From NCBI RefSeq assembly GCF_038235435.1, contig NZ_CP151275.1, forward strand, positions 4,836,001 through 4,900,000: a stretch of 64,000 nt of DNA. The letters run 5' to 3'. The stretch's first letter is position 1; each line of letters starts with the position of its first letter. The notes beneath the pieces were generated by a model. It did no database searches. It saw only the letters and a program-made list of their open reading frames with translations, and was not told where the DNA came from. The translations under genes and the position numbers were made by a program. The DNA is from Niveibacterium sp. SC-1. Its GTDB lineage: Bacteria; Pseudomonadota; Gammaproteobacteria; Burkholderiales; Rhodocyclaceae. Shown piece by piece: positions 1 through 8,248 of the stretch.

Positions 1-389
1 GTCTTGACCGTGGCGCCCACGTCGGCGCGCGGGATGCCGAACTCGTCGCAGACGGTTTCCAGCAGCTCCTCGACCGAGAGCCGCGGGTTGAAGATGTAGG
101 CGACATTGCAGCGCTCGGGTACCTGCTCGAGCATGCTGCGGCAAAGCGTGGTCTTGCCCGCGCCGATCTCGCCGGTGAGCAGGACGAAGCCGCCGCCGCC
201 CTTGAGGCCGTAGAGCAGATGCGCCAGGGCCTCGCGATGGCGCTCGCTCATGTAGAGGTAGCGCGGGTCGGGGGCGATCGAAAAGGGTGCGCGCTTGAGC
301 CCGAAGAAGCGTGCGTAGAGCGGCTTGCCGGTATCGCGGCGCGCTTCGGCGTTATCCGGGTGGAGCGGCGTGACCTCGGCTTCGTTCAC
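1..389 (-). CDS. ExeA/GspA-like AAA ATPase (partial, C-terminus beyond window edge)
   Basis: About 129 codons of the N-terminus are visible; the rest lies before base 1. After a short variable leader comes the family's opening block (YARFFGLKRAPFSIAPDPRY), then a Walker A motif GEIGAGKTT at roughly residues 73-81 and a segment reading NVAYIFNP. This is the ExeA/GspA family of AAA ATPases, which in type II secretion or pilus-associated systems power insertion of envelope complexes; many members also sit in polysaccharide export clusters. The start is taken as GTG at 387-389 because no in-frame ATG precedes the conserved block; an earlier start is possible. Which complex it serves cannot be told here because its neighbours are outside the window. 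Confidence 0.85.
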   Translation of the reverse strand, partial: MNEAEVTPLHPDNAEARRDTGKPLYARFFGLKRAPFSIAPDPRYLYMSERHREALAHLLYGLKGGGGFVLLTGEIGAGKTTLCRSMLEQVPERCNVAYIFNPRLSVEELLETVCDEFGIPRADVGATVK

Positions 390-675
390 GGGCACGCCCG
401 GCCGGGTCGGGCGCAGCCGGGCGCCGGCGCGAGGCGGCACGCGTGCGCGTCGCTTGTCCGCGCGCCCTCCGCCCCAGCTTTGAAACCCCTGACTGCCACG
501 ATCGGTCCGCTCCCACGCCGGCAAGCGCCGGCATCTCCCTGGTTGTTCTGTGCGCCGCGCGCAGCGGCTGGGGGAGTGTAGCGCGGGACACGCGCGGCGA
601 AGCGCGCGCCGACGCCGGACGCCAAGGCGCGGGCCTCGCGTCGGCGAGCGGCAGTCGGATGCTGCAGGCGCGGCC
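390..675. other. Intergenic gap with no gene seen
   Basis: This GC-rich stretch of 286 bases lies between the ATPase gene start and the end of the SRPBCC gene. Open frames on both strands have unconvincing composition and no recognisable domain. It should contain the promoter of the minus-strand ATPase gene, but I could not pick out convincing -35 and -10 elements. Confidence 0.5.
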
Positions 676-1212
676 TCAGGCCGCCTGCGTCAGTTGCTCG
701 GCCAGCAGTCCGTCCAGGCGGTTGTAGCTCACGCTCACGCCCTGCTCCATGCCGGAGCGCAGCACGGCTTGCAGGGCTTCGGCCGACTCGTAGGTGACGG
801 TGCCCGTGTAGTAGGTGCGGCCTTCGAGCTCGACAAATTCGTGTTGCACCACGGCCTCGCCCGGATACCAGGACTGGTCGAAGCATTCGGTGGCGACAAA
901 GCCGCCCGGCCGGTCGACGCTGCGGAATTCGCCGCGCATGCCCATGTCGATCGGCTGCTCGGCGCAGTCGCTGCCGGTCGGTTCGCAGACCGGGCCCTCC
1001 CAATGCCAGACATAGCGGTAAGCGCCACCGACGCGCAGGTCGACTTCGCACACTGTGAAGGTCCATCCGTCAGGACCGGAGAGCCAGCGGCGCAGGAGTT
1101 CAGGCTCGGTCCAGCAGCGGAAGACCAGCGCGCGGGGCGCGTCGAAACTGCGGGTCATGACCAGGGTACGGTCGTCGAGGGGTTTCATGACGAGTTGGGC
1201 GTGGGGGCGCAT
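676..1212 (-). CDS. SRPBCC (AHSA1-like) domain protein
   Basis: This 178-residue protein is an AHSA1/START-like SRPBCC domain over almost its full length. The entry is typical (TLVMTRSFDAPRALVFRCWTEPE), followed by a WTFTVCEVDLRVGGAYRY block and a C-terminal helix with SVSYNRLDGLLAEQL. The fold binds hydrophobic ligands; no substrate can be assigned. The start ATG shares its A with the TGA of the upstream ArsR gene (TGATG), so the two are almost certainly translationally coupled. An ArsR regulator paired with an SRPBCC protein is a recurring arrangement in which the repressor controls its partner. It is the last gene of the VOC-ArsR-SRPBCC operon. Confidence 0.9.
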   Translation of the reverse strand: MRPHAQLVMKPLDDRTLVMTRSFDAPRALVFRCWTEPELLRRWLSGPDGWTFTVCEVDLRVGGAYRYVWHWEGPVCEPTGSDCAEQPIDMGMRGEFRSVDRPGGFVATECFDQSWYPGEAVVQHEFVELEGRTYYTGTVTYESAEALQAVLRSGMEQGVSVSYNRLDGLLAEQLTQAA

Positions 1213-1571
1213 CAGGCATCTCCTTGCGAAGGGACGCCCGGGGCTTCCTGCTTGAGCACTTCCAGCAGGGCGTCGAGGCGCTGGAAGTTGGCTTCCCACA
1301 GCTGGCGGTAGCGCTCCAGCCATTCATTCGCGTCCGCCAGCGGTCGCGCCTCGATCCGGCAGGGCCGGCGCTGGCCATCCTTGCCGCGGCTGATCAGCCC
1401 GGCGCGTTCGAGCACCTTGAGATGCTTGGAGATCGCCGGTTGGCTCATCGCGAAGGGTTCGTTCAGCTCCATCACCGAGGCCTCGCCGCTCGCCAGGCGC
1501 GCGAGGATCGCGCGGCGGGTGGGATCGGCGAGGGCGGCGAAGGTGGCATCCAGGGATTGCGTGGCGGACAT
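1212..1571 (-). CDS. ArsR-family winged-helix transcriptional regulator
   Basis: This 119-residue regulator opens with the standard block SLDATFAALADPTRRAILARL, followed by the recognition-helix region MSQPAISKHLKVLERAGLI and a basic wing (RGKDGQRRPCR). No CxC metal-binding pair is seen in the recognition region, so this is the non-metal type often found beside SRPBCC proteins. ATG at 1569-1571 was chosen because it begins exactly at the conserved start of the family. It is the middle gene of a three-gene operon and probably autoregulates it through the palindrome at 2066-2081, which is inference from position. Confidence 0.92.
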   Translation of the reverse strand: MSATQSLDATFAALADPTRRAILARLASGEASVMELNEPFAMSQPAISKHLKVLERAGLISRGKDGQRRPCRIEARPLADANEWLERYRQLWEANFQRLDALLEVLKQEAPGVPSQGDA

Positions 1572-1629
1572 GGTCAACAGGGTTCGAGGTGAGAGATGGC
1601 GGATCGCCGGGCGGACGTTCAGGGAACGC

Positions 1630-2034
1630 TCAGGCGGCGGCTTCCGCGTCGCCCGCGGGCTCGATGAGGCAGAAGCCGTGACCAAAGGGATCACTGCAGA
1701 AGGCCGCGGAGCCGTGCTCCGGATCTTCGAAGAGCTGTTCCCGCCGGGCACCCAGCGCCTCGACCCGCGCAAGCGCTGAGCGCAGGTCATCGACCTCGAT
1801 GTCCAGATGAACGGGGGTCCAGTGGCGCTGGTAGCTTCGCCGGTCGGCTGTCTTGGGCGACGGCCTGGAGCCAGCCGACTTCTCCAGCAGGCAGAGGCTC
1901 ACGTTGAGGCCGCCGAGGACCGCAACGCCGGGCGCGGGGCGCGAGTCCTCCGCGAAGCCGAAGGCAGCGCAATAGAAGGCGACGCCCTGATCGAGATCCG
2001 GCACATCAACATTGACTGAAACGGTGAAAGGCAT
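1630..2034 (-). CDS. VOC superfamily (glyoxalase/bleomycin-resistance-like) protein
   Basis: This 134-residue protein has the beta-alpha-beta-beta-beta pattern of vicinal oxygen chelate proteins. The N-terminal half reads VSVNVDVPDLDQGVAFYCAA and the C-terminal half has the hallmark FCSDPFGHGFCLIEP. A metal-ligand His (VHLDIEV) and a late Glu (LIEP) are present. The family covers glyoxalases, dioxygenases and drug-binding proteins; the substrate is unknown. It is first in the operon, 58 bases before the ArsR gene, and starts 31 bases downstream of the palindromic operator. Confidence 0.88.
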   Translation of the reverse strand: MPFTVSVNVDVPDLDQGVAFYCAAFGFAEDSRPAPGVAVLGGLNVSLCLLEKSAGSRPSPKTADRRSYQRHWTPVHLDIEVDDLRSALARVEALGARREQLFEDPEHGSAAFCSDPFGHGFCLIEPAGDAEAAA

Positions 2035-2065
2035 TGAGTCCTCCGTTGCGTGGCCCGGCCAATAC

Positions 2066-2102
2066 ATAACCATATGGTTATTTATAAGCCTGGCCCTGTC
2101 AA
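2066..2102 (-). promoter_or_regulatory. Promoter with 16-bp palindromic operator for the VOC-ArsR-SRPBCC operon
   Basis: The bases ATAACCATATGGTTAT at 2066-2081 form a perfect 16-bp palindrome. On the minus strand a consensus -35 box TTGACA lies at 2102-2097, and a -10 at normal spacing would overlap the palindrome. A dyad covering the -10 region 31 bases before the first gene of an operon that encodes an ArsR repressor is best read as its own operator. The sequence is direct observation; the regulatory role is inference. Confidence 0.7.
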
Positions 2103-2201
2103 GCATGATTTCCGCAACGCGCGTACGAATCTGCCGGCGCTTAACCCCAAAGGCATGTCAGCCCCGTTTACACCCTGGTCACCCATCACCTGAGTCCTGC
2201 A

Positions 2202-3035
2202 ATGTCCGACTCCCGATCCGCCCTCCTGTCCTGCCTCGTCTTCTCCGCACTTCTGCTGACCGCTTGCGGCCGCAAGGAGGAGCCCGTCGCGCCCGGCGCC
2301 GCTGCGCCCGCGCCGATGATGGCCGAGGCCATGAAGGCAGACAGCCGCGCGGCGGCCCCGCCGCAGCGCTACATCGCGCTGCGCCACAACCTCGTGATCG
2401 ATTCGCCCGCGGCCGCCCTGCCCCGCGTCTTCGAGGACGCGCTCAAGCGCTGCCAGGCGGCCGGCTGCGAAGTGCTGGCCACCAGCCTGCAACGCGAGAC
2501 CGAGTACAACCCGCCCTCCGCCACGCTGAGCGTACGGATGCCGCCGCAGGCGGTGGAGGCCTTCCTCGAAGGCTTCAAGGGCGAGGCTCAGGTGTTGCAG
2601 CACAACCGCTCGGCCGAGGACAAGACCGACGCGGTGATCGACGCTGAAGCGCGCATCCGCAACCTGACTGAACTGCGCGATCGCCTCCGCGCGATGCTCG
2701 CCAGCCAGAAGGGCAGCATCAAGGACGTGCTGGAGGTGGAGAAGCAGCTGACCGAGACCCAGTCGCAGCTCGACGCGATCCAGGCAGTACGCAAGGTGCT
2801 CGCCAACGAGACCGAGAAGGTGGCGGTCGACATCGAGTTCCGGGCGCGCCCGCGCATCAGCGAGCGCGGCTTCTTCAGCCCGGTGAGCCGCGCCTGGGAC
2901 AATGCCGGTGAAGTCCTGATGGGCAGCCTGGGTGGCCTCATCACCTTCCTCGCCGCAGCCCTGCCCTGGCTACTGGTCCTGATGCCCGCCGGTTGGGGCC
3001 TGCGCGCGCTGTGGCGCCGGCGGCGCTCGGCCTGA
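2202..3035 (+). CDS. DUF4349-type membrane lipoprotein
   Basis: This 277-residue protein has a signal peptide ending in the lipobox LLTAC, an Ala/Pro-rich linker, then a DUF4349-like domain. The domain holds a long helical, coiled-coil segment (residues about 145-205, with LEVEKQLTETQSQLDAIQAVR). A hydrophobic segment (GGLITFLAAALPWLLVLMPAGW) is followed by an Arg-rich tail (RRRRSA). It is probably a lipid-anchored envelope protein with its C-terminus crossing the inner membrane. The function of the family is not established. It is divergent from the VOC operon and is followed by a strong terminator. Confidence 0.85.
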   Translation: MSDSRSALLSCLVFSALLLTACGRKEEPVAPGAAAPAPMMAEAMKADSRAAAPPQRYIALRHNLVIDSPAAALPRVFEDALKRCQAAGCEVLATSLQRETEYNPPSATLSVRMPPQAVEAFLEGFKGEAQVLQHNRSAEDKTDAVIDAEARIRNLTELRDRLRAMLASQKGSIKDVLEVEKQLTETQSQLDAIQAVRKVLANETEKVAVDIEFRARPRISERGFFSPVSRAWDNAGEVLMGSLGGLITFLAAALPWLLVLMPAGWGLRALWRRRRSA

Positions 3036-3076
3036 GCGCGGGCCCGCGCGAAGGCGCTGAACGCGCGCACCAAAGG

Positions 3077-3105
3077 AAAAGGCCGCGTCCGGAGCGCGGC
3101 CTTTT
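3077..3105 (+). terminator. Rho-independent terminator
   Basis: An 11-bp perfect stem AAAAGGCCGCG / CGCGGCCTTTT closes a 7-base loop and ends in a T-run. It lies 42 bases after the stop of the DUF4349 lipoprotein gene and terminates that gene; being symmetric, it may also act on minus-strand transcripts. Confidence 0.9.
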
Positions 3106-3146
3106 CATGTCAGCGCGGATGTCAGCGCAAATCCGCGCTCACTCAG

Positions 3147-3188
3147 AGCGCCTTACTCGTAGCGCCTTGGTCGTGGCGCCTCACTCGT
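3147..3188. repeat. Three tandem 14-nt degenerate repeats
   Basis: Three back-to-back copies are present: AGCGCCTTACTCGT, AGCGCCTTGGTCGT and GGCGCCTCACTCGT. They differ at one to three positions. The third copy runs into the stop codon and last codons of the minus-strand gene that ends at 3181. Confidence 0.7.
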
Positions 3189-3723
3189 AGCTCAGTACCC
3201 AGCGCATGTCGTGCAGCACCGCGTAGCCGTTCTCCAGCTTCACGCGGATCACCTGATGGCTGCTGTGCGTGCCCTGGCGGCTGGCGGCCGCCCACTGCTC
3301 CTTGAGGTCGCACTCGAGCACGAACTTGTCGCCATCGGCCTTGGGCTCGCCGCACTGCGTCGTGGCCTTGTACTTCTTGTTCGCGCTGACCACGGTGTCG
3401 AAGATCATCTGGGCCTGATTGCGCTGCAGGGCCACCTTGCGGCCGGGCGCGTCGAAGACGATGCGGAAGTCGGCGGAGAAGTACTTGAGCGCCGCGACCT
3501 GGTCGCGCTGGTTGAGGCTTTCATTGAAGCGCAGCACGGTATCGGTGGCGACCTTGGGCGTGAGCTGTTTGGCCGCGATCGGGTAATTGGCCGAGTTGGT
3601 CGGCAGCGTCGGGCAGGGCACGTCCTGGTAGGTCGCCTTGCCCTCGGGGCTGGTACAGAGAAAGACCGCGTGGGCGGAGAAGCTGGCCAGCAACAGGCCG
3701 GATACGAGGAGACTCTTCTTCAT
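3181..3723 (-). CDS. Exported protein of unknown function, tandem paralogue 1
   Basis: This 180-residue protein has a clear signal peptide (MKKSLLVSGLLLASFSAHA). The mature N-terminus (LCTSPEGKATYQDVPCP) resembles the beta-rich, Cys-containing start of DUF4124-type periplasmic proteins. The remainder, with conserved blocks such as CDLKEQWAAASRQG and VIRVKLENGYAVL, has no domain I can name. Cysteines in the N-terminal motif and later (TQCGEP, ECDL) suggest periplasmic disulfides. The gene lies 98 bases downstream of a paralogue on the same strand; the two align along their whole length. ATG at 3721-3723 begins the signal peptide exactly. Confidence 0.85.
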   Translation of the reverse strand: MKKSLLVSGLLLASFSAHAVFLCTSPEGKATYQDVPCPTLPTNSANYPIAAKQLTPKVATDTVLRFNESLNQRDQVAALKYFSADFRIVFDAPGRKVALQRNQAQMIFDTVVSANKKYKATTQCGEPKADGDKFVLECDLKEQWAAASRQGTHSSHQVIRVKLENGYAVLHDMRWVLSYE

Positions 3724-3821
3724 CAGTGTTCGGACAAAACGTGCGCAGCACGCCTGCGCGGCGATTACGGGGGGACTGCCCAGGGTTCCGGCAGGTTGTG
3801 TGGCCGCGAAGCCACCGGAAC

Positions 3822-4367
3822 TCAGGGTTTGACGGGAATCTCGGTGATGCTCGCGAGCACGCCGTAGCCATTCTCCAGCTTCACCCGGATCAGGTTGCGC
3901 GTGCTCGCGCTGCCCTGCCGGTTGGCCACCGACCATTGCTCCTTCAGGTCGCACTGGACCGTGAAGGCGTCGCCATCCGCCGCGGGTTCGGCGCAGCGCT
4001 TGTCGAGCTTGTATTTCTTCAGGGCGCCGGCGGCACTCTCAAGCATGGCTTCGGCCTGGGCACGCTGGAAGATGCGCTTCTTGCCCGCGTCGTCCTGGCT
4101 CACCATGCGGAAGTCACTTGCCAGGTACTTGGAGACCGCCAGCTGATCGCGCTCGGCGAAGCTCGCGAAGAATCGATCGACCGTGTCCCGGGCCACGTCC
4201 GCAGTGAGCGTCTTGGCGGCAAGCGGATTGTTGGCCGACTTGGTCGGCCGCGCCGGGCAGGGCATGTCCTGGTAGGAGGTCTTGCCCTCGGGGCTGGTGC
4301 AGAGGTAGAGGGCGTGTGCCGAAGTGCTGCCCAGAGCGAGCAGGGCAAGGAGAAGGCGCTTCTTCAT
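3822..4367 (-). CDS. Exported protein of unknown function, tandem paralogue 2
   Basis: This 181-residue protein has a signal peptide (MKKRLLLALLALGSTSAHA) and a mature start LCTSPEGKTSYQDMPCP almost identical to that of the neighbouring paralogue. Shared blocks include a Thr-valine-rich helix before the DQ(L/V)A pair, KK(Y)K, CDLKEQWSVANRQGS and IRVKLENGYGVL. The central regions have diverged, which suggests an old local duplication. It is probably periplasmic. No catalytic motif is visible. It is likely cotranscribed with the downstream copy, although the 98-base gap could hold a second promoter. Confidence 0.85.
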   Translation of the reverse strand: MKKRLLLALLALGSTSAHALYLCTSPEGKTSYQDMPCPARPTKSANNPLAAKTLTADVARDTVDRFFASFAERDQLAVSKYLASDFRMVSQDDAGKKRIFQRAQAEAMLESAAGALKKYKLDKRCAEPAADGDAFTVQCDLKEQWSVANRQGSASTRNLIRVKLENGYGVLASITEIPVKP

Positions 4368-4511
4368 TGTTCTGGCGGTTCTTGTCGCGGGTCGGGTCGG
4401 GGCGCGAAAACGCCATGCGCCGCCGCGGATCTTACGCGGCCGGCGATGCTTCCACCATTGCGCCGCGGCAAACAATCGTCATGCCCCTTTGGCCCGGCGC
4501 CGGGGCCCGCC

Positions 4512-5630
4512 TCAGGGTTTGAAGCCCGCGCTCAGGCGCTCGGCCATGGCACGCAGGGTGGCGATCTGCACGCCTTCACGGTCGGCGTAGTGCGACCCGG
4601 TGTAGCCCCACCAATCCCAGCAACCATTGGGGTTGCGGAAGGGCACGGAAGTCGCCTGGGGATAGAGCATCACGATCCGATTGGTATCGGCCCAGCGGTT
4701 GTAGCCGGCGTGCTCGACGAAGGTGGTGCCGTAGTAGGTGGCGCCTCCCACTGGATGCAGGGGCACGTAGCTCTGCCCCTGGCGACAGCCATGCAGGGCG
4801 ATGTGCAGGCGGCAGCGGGCGCCGCGCGCGCACTCGGCCGGCACATAGACCCAGGCGCTGCTGTCCAGCCCGCTGGTCCACAGGAAGCCGCTGCCGTCCG
4901 GCACGTAGCGCTCCTGGTCCACATGCCGCGGCTTGCTCGACAGGCGTCGCGCGGGCTCGGCCAACGGACCGTAGATCCAGCCCAGGATCTCCTTCGCCGC
5001 GTCCAGCTTGCAGCGGTTGATATAGGGCTCCTCCGACACGCCGCAGGCGCCGCCGAAATCGGTGGTCGGCATCGCATGGCCCGCGGCCGGATCGCTGACC
5101 GCGCGCAGGTTTGCCGCCGGCATGCCGAGCGCGGCGTAGTAGCGCCCCAGTTGTGTGACGACAGGCGCGGGCACCGTGTGGTCGACACCGCCAGAGAAAC
5201 TCAGCACGCGCTGGCGCGCCACGGCCGACGGGTCGTCGATCCGTCCCTCGGCGGCGAAACGCCGCGTGATGTCGGCGAGCTCGCGGCCCATCGCGCTATC
5301 CGCGGCGGGCGGATTGCAGGCCTTGTGCGCCGGATCCAGGGTGCAGGTGCAGACCGTGGTAGCGGTCGAGACGCTACCCTCGGCGCAGTAGTAGGGCCCC
5401 GCGGCCACGACGCCCGCACCCTTGACGATGGAGGCATGCGCGATCTGGAACTGCACCGCCATGAAGCCGCCGGACGAGATCCCCGAGACCGAGGTCTCGC
5501 GCAGATCGATGTTGAGCGCGGGCAAGGGTGGCAGCGTCTCTGCCTGCGTCGCGGCGGCGAGCAACAGACTGATGCCCGCGCTGCACAGCGCGATGGCACG
5601 TTTCCAGGTCAGGCGCATCTTGATCGGCAT
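4512..5630 (-). CDS. Extracellular PHA-depolymerase-like esterase (short-chain-length, catalytic type 2)
   Basis: This 372-residue alpha/beta hydrolase has a signal peptide ending near ATQA. The lipase box GISSG places the nucleophile at about Ser52; a candidate Asp (SGGVDHTVP, about Asp150) and His (AAGHAMPT, about His185) complete a triad. A Cys-rich stretch (CTCTLDPAHKAC) suggests disulfides after export. The C-terminal part (LHIALHGCRQG, NPNGCWDWWGY) matches the family of secreted polyhydroxyalkanoate depolymerases. It would cleave polyhydroxybutyrate or similar oligoesters outside the cell. The start at 5630 is favoured over upstream codons because AGGAGGA lies 5 bases before it. Confidence 0.88.
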   Translation of the reverse strand: MPIKMRLTWKRAIALCSAGISLLLAAATQAETLPPLPALNIDLRETSVSGISSGGFMAVQFQIAHASIVKGAGVVAAGPYYCAEGSVSTATTVCTCTLDPAHKACNPPAADSAMGRELADITRRFAAEGRIDDPSAVARQRVLSFSGGVDHTVPAPVVTQLGRYYAALGMPAANLRAVSDPAAGHAMPTTDFGGACGVSEEPYINRCKLDAAKEILGWIYGPLAEPARRLSSKPRHVDQERYVPDGSGFLWTSGLDSSAWVYVPAECARGARCRLHIALHGCRQGQSYVPLHPVGGATYYGTTFVEHAGYNRWADTNRIVMLYPQATSVPFRNPNGCWDWWGYTGSHYADREGVQIATLRAMAERLSAGFKP

Positions 5631-5805
5631 GGGCGTCCTCCTGCTGCCAGCATAGGAGTCGTACCCTGCGCTCACGCCGGATTCCGCGGCCGAGCGTGGC
5701 GCAGTTCCGCGCCCACTGTTCCGGCCGCGTCAGCAACGGCACCGACATCGAAGCCGGGCAAGGGCGACGCGGCGCAGCTCCCGCCGCGACGCCCCTGCGG
5801 ACCGC

Positions 5806-8136
5806 TCAGCCGAGGGCGGCGCGTAGGGTCTTCGCCGCGGCCACCATGTTGCTCAGCGCCGGAATCACTTCGTTCCACTGGCGGGTCTTCAGGCCGCAAT
5901 CCGGATTGACCCAGAGGCGCTCGGCCGGCACGCGCTCGGCGGCCTTCTTCATCAGCGCGACGATGTGCTGCTCGCTCGGGATATTGGGCGAATGGATGTC
6001 GTACACGCCGGGGCCGATCTCATTGGGATAGCGGAAGTCATCGAAGGCATCGAGCAGCTCCATGTCGGAACGCGAGGTCTCGATGGTGATGACATCCGCA
6101 TCCATGTCGGCGATGGACGCGATGATGTCGTTGAACTCCGAGTAGCACATGTGGGTATGGATCTGCGTCTCGTCCGCCACACCGTTGGCGGTGATGCGGA
6201 AGGACTCGACCGCCCAGCCGAGGTACTCCTTCCACTGCGACCTGCGCAGCGGCAGGCCTTCGCGCAGTGCGGCCTCATCGATCTGGATCACGCGGATGCC
6301 GGCGCGCTCAAGGTCCAGCACCTCCTCGCGGATCGCCAGCGCAAGCTGGTAGCAGGAGACAGAGCGCGGCTGGTCGTCGCGCACGAAGGACCAGTTGAGG
6401 ATCGTCACCGGGCCGGTGAGCATGCCCTTCATCGGCTTGTCGGTGAGCGAGGCGGCGTAGCGGATCCAATCCACCGTCATCGCCCTGGGACGACTGATGT
6501 CACCGAAGAGGATGGGCGGCTTCACGCAGCGCGAGCCATAGGACTGCACCCAGCCGAACTGGCTGAACGCGTAGCCGTCGAGCTGCTCGCCGAAGTACTC
6601 GACCATGTCGTTGCGCTCGGCCTCGCCATGCACGAGCACGTCCAGGCCCAGCGCCTCCTGTTCGCGCACGCTGCGCGCGATCTCGGCCTGCATCGCGGCC
6701 TTGTAGCCCGCCGCGTCCAGTTCGCCGGCCTTGAACTGGTTGCGCGCGTGGCGGATCTCCCCCGTTTGCGGGAAGGAACCGATGGTCGTGGTGGGGAATT
6801 TGGGCAGCTTGAGCAGGGCGGCCTGCTTCGCGGCGCGCTCCACATAGGCGCTCTTGCGTTCGCCAAGCTGTGCATCGAGCCGGGCGATTGCGGCCTTCAC
6901 CACCGGGTTGTGGACCCGCGGTGAATGACGACGCGCCACGATGGCCGCCTGGTTGGCGGCCAGCTCCGCCTTCACCGTCTCTCGCCCCTGGTTCAGGGCC
7001 GTCGCGAGCACCGAAAGCTCGGCGAGCTTCTGCTTCGCGAAGGCGAGCCAGGACTTCGTCTCGCCATCGAGCTTCTGTTCGCTGTCGAGATCCACCGGCA
7101 CATGCAGGAGCGAACACGAAGGCGCGATCCACAGGCGATCGCCCAGGCGCTCCTGCACCGGCGCCAGCCAGTCCAGCACCGCGGCGAGATCGGTCTTCCA
7201 GATGTTGCGACCGTTGATTACGCCCAGGGACAGGACCTTGTGCGCGGCGAGGTAGTTGAGCGCGGGCACGACTTCGTCGCGCGCATTCACCGCATCCAGA
7301 TGGAAGCCCGCGGTCGGCAGCTTGATCGCCCATTCCAGGTTTTCGCGCAGTGGGCCGAAGTAGCTCGCGAGCAGCAGTTTCACCGGCGCGCTCTTGAGCA
7401 CGTGGTAGGCGGTGGTGAAGGCGTGGCGCCAGTCGACGTCTGCATCGGTGCCCAACTCAGTAGCGAGCTCAGTGGCCAGCTCAGTTGCCAAAATCGGCTC
7501 GTCGATCTGCACCCATTCCACGCCCTGCGCGGCCAGCGTGTCCAGCAACTCGGCATACACCGGCAGCAGGCGCTCGAGCAGGGCGAGGCGGTTCGAATCG
7601 TCCTTGGCCTTGCCGATCGCGAGGTAGGTCACCGGGCCGATGATCACCGGCTTGGCCTGCACGCCGGCGGCCTTCGCCTCGGCAACTTGTTCGATCAGGC
7701 GCGAGGCGTCGAGCTTGAACTCGGTGGCGGCGGTGAATTCGGGGACGATGTAGTGGTAGTTCGTGTCGAACCACTTGGTCATCTCACCGGCGGCCACGCC
7801 ACCGCAGCAATGCGCATGCGCTTCCGCCGACTGTGCGGACCGACCGCGCGCGACGCGGAAGTAGTTGTCCAGCGCGTCGCCGTGGAAGTCGCGCACCCGC
7901 TCGGGCAGGTTGCCGAGCGTGAAGCTCATGTCCAGCACCTGGTCGTAGAAAGCGAAGTCGCCGACCGGTGCGAAGTCCAGCGCGGACTGGTCCTGCCAGT
8001 GGCGCGCGCGCAGTTGCGCGCCCAAGGCCTTGAGTTCCTCGCGCGAGGACTGGCCCTTCCAGTAGGACTCCAGCGCGAACTTCAGCTCGCGCTTCGCGCC
8101 GATGCGGGGAAAGCCGAGGTTGTGGGTGATTGCCAT
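5806..8136 (-). CDS. metE: Cobalamin-independent methionine synthase
   Basis: This 776-residue protein catalyses the last step of methionine synthesis, moving a methyl group from 5-methyltetrahydropteroyl-triglutamate to homocysteine. Both halves of the family are present: the N-terminal folate-binding domain (start [20 protein letters not shown]) and the C-terminal catalytic barrel. Zinc and homocysteine ligands are seen in [11 protein letters not shown] and [11 protein letters not shown]. It is slightly longer than the usual 750-760 residues, partly through an in-frame ATEL repeat encoded at 7456-7491. It is divergent from metR, the classical arrangement in which MetR with homocysteine activates metE. 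Confidence 0.98.
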   Translation of the reverse strand: MAITHNLGFPRIGAKRELKFALESYWKGQSSREELKALGAQLRARHWQDQSALDFAPVGDFAFYDQVLDMSFTLGNLPERVRDFHGDALDNYFRVARGRSAQSAEAHAHCCGGVAAGEMTKWFDTNYHYIVPEFTAATEFKLDASRLIEQVAEAKAAGVQAKPVIIGPVTYLAIGKAKDDSNRLALLERLLPVYAELLDTLAAQGVEWVQIDEPILATELATELATELGTDADVDWRHAFTTAYHVLKSAPVKLLLASYFGPLRENLEWAIKLPTAGFHLDAVNARDEVVPALNYLAAHKVLSLGVINGRNIWKTDLAAVLDWLAPVQERLGDRLWIAPSCSLLHVPVDLDSEQKLDGETKSWLAFAKQKLAELSVLATALNQGRETVKAELAANQAAIVARRHSPRVHNPVVKAAIARLDAQLGERKSAYVERAAKQAALLKLPKFPTTTIGSFPQTGEIRHARNQFKAGELDAAGYKAAMQAEIARSVREQEALGLDVLVHGEAERNDMVEYFGEQLDGYAFSQFGWVQSYGSRCVKPPILFGDISRPRAMTVDWIRYAASLTDKPMKGMLTGPVTILNWSFVRDDQPRSVSCYQLALAIREEVLDLERAGIRVIQIDEAALREGLPLRRSQWKEYLGWAVESFRITANGVADETQIHTHMCYSEFNDIIASIADMDADVITIETSRSDMELLDAFDDFRYPNEIGPGVYDIHSPNIPSEQHIVALMKKAAERVPAERLWVNPDCGLKTRQWNEVIPALSNMVAAAKTLRAALG
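7456..7491 (-). repeat. 12-nt tandem repeat, three units, inside metE
   Basis: Units CTCAGTAGCGAG, CTCAGTGGCCAG and CTCAGTTGCCAA follow each other without gaps. On the coding strand they give a tandem four-residue unit, so MetE reads [14 protein letters not shown] just after the QIDEP motif. Being a multiple of three, changes in copy number keep the frame. Confidence 0.85.
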
Positions 8137-8248
8137 GATCGTTGCCGGGAAAGAGGAGGAGTGGCAGCGATGCTAAGCGGCTTGACCCATGAACAAAAAT
8201 GGTATTGTTTCATCGATTCATGAATTTCAATCACCCACAAGACCCGCA
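8137..8248. promoter_or_regulatory. metE-metR divergent control region
   Basis: The 112 bases between the two starts are clearly more AT-rich than the flanks. They contain the palindrome ATTCATGAAT (8216-8225) and an overlapping TGAATTTCA (8221-8229). The half-sites TGAA and TTCA are those of known MetR boxes (TGAA-N5-TTCA), but the spacing here is not canonical. A -35-like TTGACC at 8182-8187 faces metR. I take this as the MetR-controlled divergent promoter region; exact sites are inference. Confidence 0.55.

Noticed and set aside
3726..5909. A 727-codon plus-strand open frame
   Set aside because: It runs antisense to the two paralogous exported genes and the PHA-depolymerase-like gene, which have signal peptides and conserved motifs. 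Its own translation is low-complexity Arg/Gly/Ala-rich with no domain, as expected from high GC content.
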